64,000 bases of DNA. Source: Photobacterium sp. CCB-ST2H9. GTDB lineage: Bacteria; Pseudomonadota; Gammaproteobacteria; Enterobacterales; Vibrionaceae. This document shows positions 61,555 to 64,000 of the stretch, piece after piece. The position numbers and the translations under genes are program-made. Positions within the stretch are counted from its first letter, which is position 1; every line of letters starts with the position of its first letter. The stretch is from assembly GCF_023151555.2 (NCBI RefSeq), contig NZ_CP100425.1:1116001-1180000 (forward strand). Direction: 5' to 3'. The notes beneath the pieces were generated by a model that saw only the letters and a list, made by a program, of their open reading frames with translations, was not told the origin of the DNA and searched no databases.

Positions 61555-61755
61555 TCAGGTCAGCGCATAGCCAATCAGACCGGCGATCGCCAGGCAGGCA
61601 CCACCGAACACGCCAAATTCAATGCGCTTTTCAACGACGCATTCAACGTCTTCTTTTCTGACAGTCAGCATACTGAAAATGCAACCACCGGCCAGCGCTA
61701 CGGCTAATACGCCCAGGCTGAACAGGATAGCCGAAACAAAATCCATCAATTCCAT
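61555..61755 (-). CDS. Small two-helix membrane protein
   Basis: 66 residues with AGAGGAT before ATG. Two hydrophobic helices (ILFSLGVLAVALAGGCIFSM and GVFGGACLAIAGLIGYAL) flank a charged loop (VRKEDVECVVEKRIEF). No family is recognised. The good ribosome site and composition make it a likely real gene. Confidence 0.6.
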   Translation of the reverse strand: MELMDFVSAILFSLGVLAVALAGGCIFSMLTVRKEDVECVVEKRIEFGVFGGACLAIAGLIGYALT

Positions 61756-61928
61756 ATCAATCCTCTTTTGGACTTACCCAATCAATTTGCTTGTTGCGTG
61801 CTTATTGGTGAATGGGTCTGTCCGGGGGAATGGACAGACCTGCACGTCTCGAATGCGGGGCGAATCATACACCGATTGGCGGGCGCTGTAATCCCGGAGG
61901 TGTAATCAAAAATGACGGGCGAATGGGG

Positions 61929-62579
61929 TCAGGCAAAGGCCAGCCTTGCCGCAAAAGCGATCAGGACCACACCCAGAGACCGTTCAATCAGATGCATTTG
62001 CCGTTGGAACCAGAACCGGGCTTTTTCAGCGGAAAACACCACGCTGACCCCCATGAACCAGATCGCATTGACGGAACACATCCAGGCGCCATAGAACATC
62101 TGTACGGCGATGGGGGTATCGATGCTGACCACATTGGTCATGACCGCCAGGAAAAACAGGGTGGCTTTCGGGTTGGTGGCATTGGTGAGAAAACCAATGC
62201 TGAAAGCCCGTTTCAGCGACTGTGTCTCCGCCGGGGTATCCGGATTGTTCGCTGCATCTGTTGCCGGTCCGTTGTCTTTGGCCGGTTTGCTGCGGCAGAG
62301 CTGAACACCCAGATAAACCAGATAAATTGCCCCGAGCACTTTGGCTGCGATAAGCAGCCACTCGGAGGTGTGCATGAGTGCGCTCACGCCCAGCAGGGTA
62401 TACAGGACATGAATGCCCAGCCCGCAGCCGATGCCCAGTGCGGTCATCACACCATGGCTGCGGCCAAATTTCAGGCTCTGTCTGACCGTCACCACAAAAT
62501 CAGGTCCCGGTGCCACGACGGCCATAAAATGGATCAGGGCCAGAGAAAGAAATTCCGGCCAGTATTCATTGATCATCAT
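61929..62579 (-). CDS. LysE/RhtB-family exporter
   Basis: 216 residues and about six helices. Signature IHFMAVVAPGPDFVVTVRQS at the N-terminus and NATNPKATLFFLAVMTNVVS in the second half. An acidic/Asn-rich cytoplasmic loop (SKPAKDNGPATDAANNPDTP) after helix 3 is longer than usual. Exports amino acids or their derivatives. The alanyl-tRNA editing gene lies 17 nt upstream, in the same direction, which fits a joint operon dealing with non-standard amino acids. Confidence 0.85.
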   Translation of the reverse strand: MMINEYWPEFLSLALIHFMAVVAPGPDFVVTVRQSLKFGRSHGVMTALGIGCGLGIHVLYTLLGVSALMHTSEWLLIAAKVLGAIYLVYLGVQLCRSKPAKDNGPATDAANNPDTPAETQSLKRAFSIGFLTNATNPKATLFFLAVMTNVVSIDTPIAVQMFYGAWMCSVNAIWFMGVSVVFSAEKARFWFQRQMHLIERSLGVVLIAFAARLAFA

Positions 62580-62595
62580 TCACATCCTTATTGAA

Positions 62596-63264
62596 TCAGG
62601 CCGCCACTGGAATGTGGTAGCGCACCTGGAGGTTCCCTTGCTGGAACTGGGTGGAAATCCGGATATCAGCAGGCAATTCACTGGTATTGCTGATATGTGT
62701 GCCCAGGCAGGGCAAAGTGGTCAGTTCGCCGAATCCGACCCGGCGTGTTCCTGTCTGATCCGTACTGATCTGAACCGGAAGTCCGGCAGCGATCAATCGG
62801 CCCAGGTGCTGCGCAATGGTCTGTTCATCCAGCTCCACGACATGTGCCTGTGGCGCGAACTCAACATGACAGGTCTCGGGCCAGTGATTCGCTCGGACCG
62901 GTTGCCAGCCATTTTGCAGACCAATGTTACCGATCAGATGTCCCAGGCTGTGCAGGCAACTGTGTAATTGCCGGGCTTCCTTATCCAGAGCCATGGTTGT
63001 CATGCCGGTAGGCAGGGCATGATCAAGGATATGCTGAATCTCGTTGCCCACTTTGCGGGTGTGCAGAACCTGTGCCCGTTCACCACAATGCGTGATGATC
63101 CGGCCGGTATCTCCGGGCTGCCCTTCATCTTGCGGATGAAAGACGGTTTTGTCCAACACGGCGATCCATTGCCCATCTTCCTGAAAACAGGCAAGAAGCT
63201 CGGCCTCACAGTAGAGCTGATTGGTGCTGAGATATAACGCTTGTGTTGCCATCGAAGATGCCAT
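62596..63264 (-). CDS. Alanyl-tRNA editing protein (AlaX-like)
   Basis: 222 residues from ATG 63264 with GGAAAG upstream; the longer frame to 63330 runs into the promoter region. AlaRS-editing motifs: TVFHPQDEGQPGDTGRI, the zinc pair in HSCLHSLGHLIGNIG (His-x4-His, standing for HTATHLL) and PCLGTHISNTSEL (Cys...His). It hydrolyses mis-acylated tRNA-Ala (Ser or Gly). The altered HSCLHSLGH is typical of a distinct AlaX subgroup. A LysE exporter follows in the same operon and a LysR gene is divergent. Confidence 0.85.
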   Translation of the reverse strand: MASSMATQALYLSTNQLYCEAELLACFQEDGQWIAVLDKTVFHPQDEGQPGDTGRIITHCGERAQVLHTRKVGNEIQHILDHALPTGMTTMALDKEARQLHSCLHSLGHLIGNIGLQNGWQPVRANHWPETCHVEFAPQAHVVELDEQTIAQHLGRLIAAGLPVQISTDQTGTRRVGFGELTTLPCLGTHISNTSELPADIRISTQFQQGNLQVRYHIPVAA

Positions 63265-63387
63265 GAACGCTTTCCGTGAATTGCTGGAATTGTTGTGATA
63301 GGCAGCATTGTAATCATCCGGACTGTGCATGATAATCCATCATCAATTCAAATAACTTTTGCGTATAACGCACGAATCAGAGGCAGC

Positions 63388-64000
63388 ATGAGCAGCAACA
63401 AACACATTGGTCTGATGCAGGATATGGCAATTTTTGTCTCTGTGGTGAAAACCGGCAGCTTTTCAGAATCGGCAAGATTGCTGGGCGTCTCACCTTCTGC
63501 CGTCAGCCGGACCATCAAACAGCTGGAGCAGCAGCTTGGCGTTTGCCTGTTACAGCGTACGACCCGGAAACTGCGGCTGAGTGAAACGGGCAGAACGGTG
63601 TATGAACGCTGTCTTCAACTGGACGAGGCAGCCAGAGAAGTGGTGTCGCTCTGTGAAAGTCAGGACAGCTCTGCCCGGGGTGTCGTGAAGGTTGCAGCTC
63701 CGAAAGCAGTGGCGCATTCTCTGATTCATCCCTACGTTGCTGAATTTCTGCGGCTGTATCCGGATATTGATGTGCACCTGGTGCTGGACGATCAGGCGCT
63801 GGATCTGATTGAACAGGAAATTGATATTTTGTTCCGGATCACCCGTCAGCCGCCGCAGGGGCTGATCGGACGCAGTATGATGCCGATTGTGCACGTGCTC
63901 TGCGCATCTCCGGAGTATCTGGAGCGCAGGGGGATGCCCGTTCATCCGAAAGAATTAACCGGCCACAGCTGTATTTCTTTGGGAGAGAATGAAACGGATT
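63388..64000 (+). CDS. LysR-family regulator (cut by the window end)
   Basis: ATG 63388 with 204 codons to the end of the window and no stop. The N-terminal winged HTH is clear: MAIFVSVVKTGSFSESARLL, GVSPSAVSRTIKQLEQQLGV, CLLQRTTRKLRLSETG. The start of the effector domain follows (VKVAAPKAVAHSLIHPYVAE, the CrgA/DmlR-like group). It is divergent from alaX-lysE with 123 bases between, the usual layout of a LysR regulator and its target. Confidence 0.92.
   Translation, partial: MSSNKHIGLMQDMAIFVSVVKTGSFSESARLLGVSPSAVSRTIKQLEQQLGVCLLQRTTRKLRLSETGRTVYERCLQLDEAAREVVSLCESQDSSARGVVKVAAPKAVAHSLIHPYVAEFLRLYPDIDVHLVLDDQALDLIEQEIDILFRITRQPPQGLIGRSMMPIVHVLCASPEYLERRGMPVHPKELTGHSCISLGENETD

Overview
The window reads as chromosomal DNA of a marine gammaproteobacterium, most likely Vibrionaceae (Photobacterium- or Vibrio-like). 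The basis is the combination of a ZntA-type metal ATPase, udp, treR-treB-treC, a yccS/helD/mgsA neighbourhood, mobB, ymdB and yiiM-like genes that resemble their enterobacterial/Vibrio counterparts, plus a close look-alike of the Vibrio CARF-nuclease protein VC1899. Base composition is moderate (around half GC by eye), with AT-rich islands at about 3.5-5.3 kb, 25.7-26.3 kb and 33.5-35.1 kb. No rRNA, tRNA or CRISPR array was found.

Layout. 0-3.5 kb: the end of a virus-like late operon of tightly overlapping small genes: tail-anchored membrane proteins, a spike with NLPxVQ repeats, a collar/fibre-tip protein, a muramidase-like protein, a three-helix holin and a tiny basic protein. It suggests a tailless, membrane-containing prophage. 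3.6-5.3 kb: an AT-rich two-gene cargo (unknown soluble protein plus four-helix membrane protein), a candidate defence pair. 5.5-25.5 kb: core-like genes: zntA under a textbook MerR-family promoter, an MFS exporter, udp, a Card1/VC1899-like CARF nuclease, the trehalose regulon with two TreR operators, a LysE exporter, yccS, helD, an MDR oxidoreductase, mgsA, a TPR membrane protein and an S4 RNA-binding protein. 25.7-39.6 kb: a mosaic of small mostly + strand genes (macrodomain, DEDDh exonuclease, EEP phosphatase, AlkB-like dioxygenase, NUDIX, NIPSNAP, several GNATs, two related small secreted proteins, a PHB-depolymerase-family esterase).

39.8-57.2 kb is the most unusual part: a DUF6916-like protein, three tail-collar proteins, a secreted divergent subtilase, a GNAT, a fused aspartyl/asparaginyl beta-hydroxylase-sulfotransferase (opposite strand), a TIGR03032 protein and a 3624-residue surface protein. 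The giant carries 13 near-identical 98-residue Ig-like units, cadherin-like domains, a calcium-binding segment, a choice-of-anchor-U-like domain and a GlyGly-CTERM-like tail. That tail is followed in the same reading frame by a second signal-peptide-like segment and an outer-membrane beta-barrel. The hypothesis I draw is a surface-fibre system whose giant protein is hydroxylated and then sulfated by the fused enzyme.

57.2-64 kb: a complete but divergently arranged AmmeMemoRadiSam trio, then glutaredoxin, OsmC, YiiM-like MOSC, a second LysE exporter and an alanyl-tRNA editing protein with a divergent LysR regulator cut by the window end.
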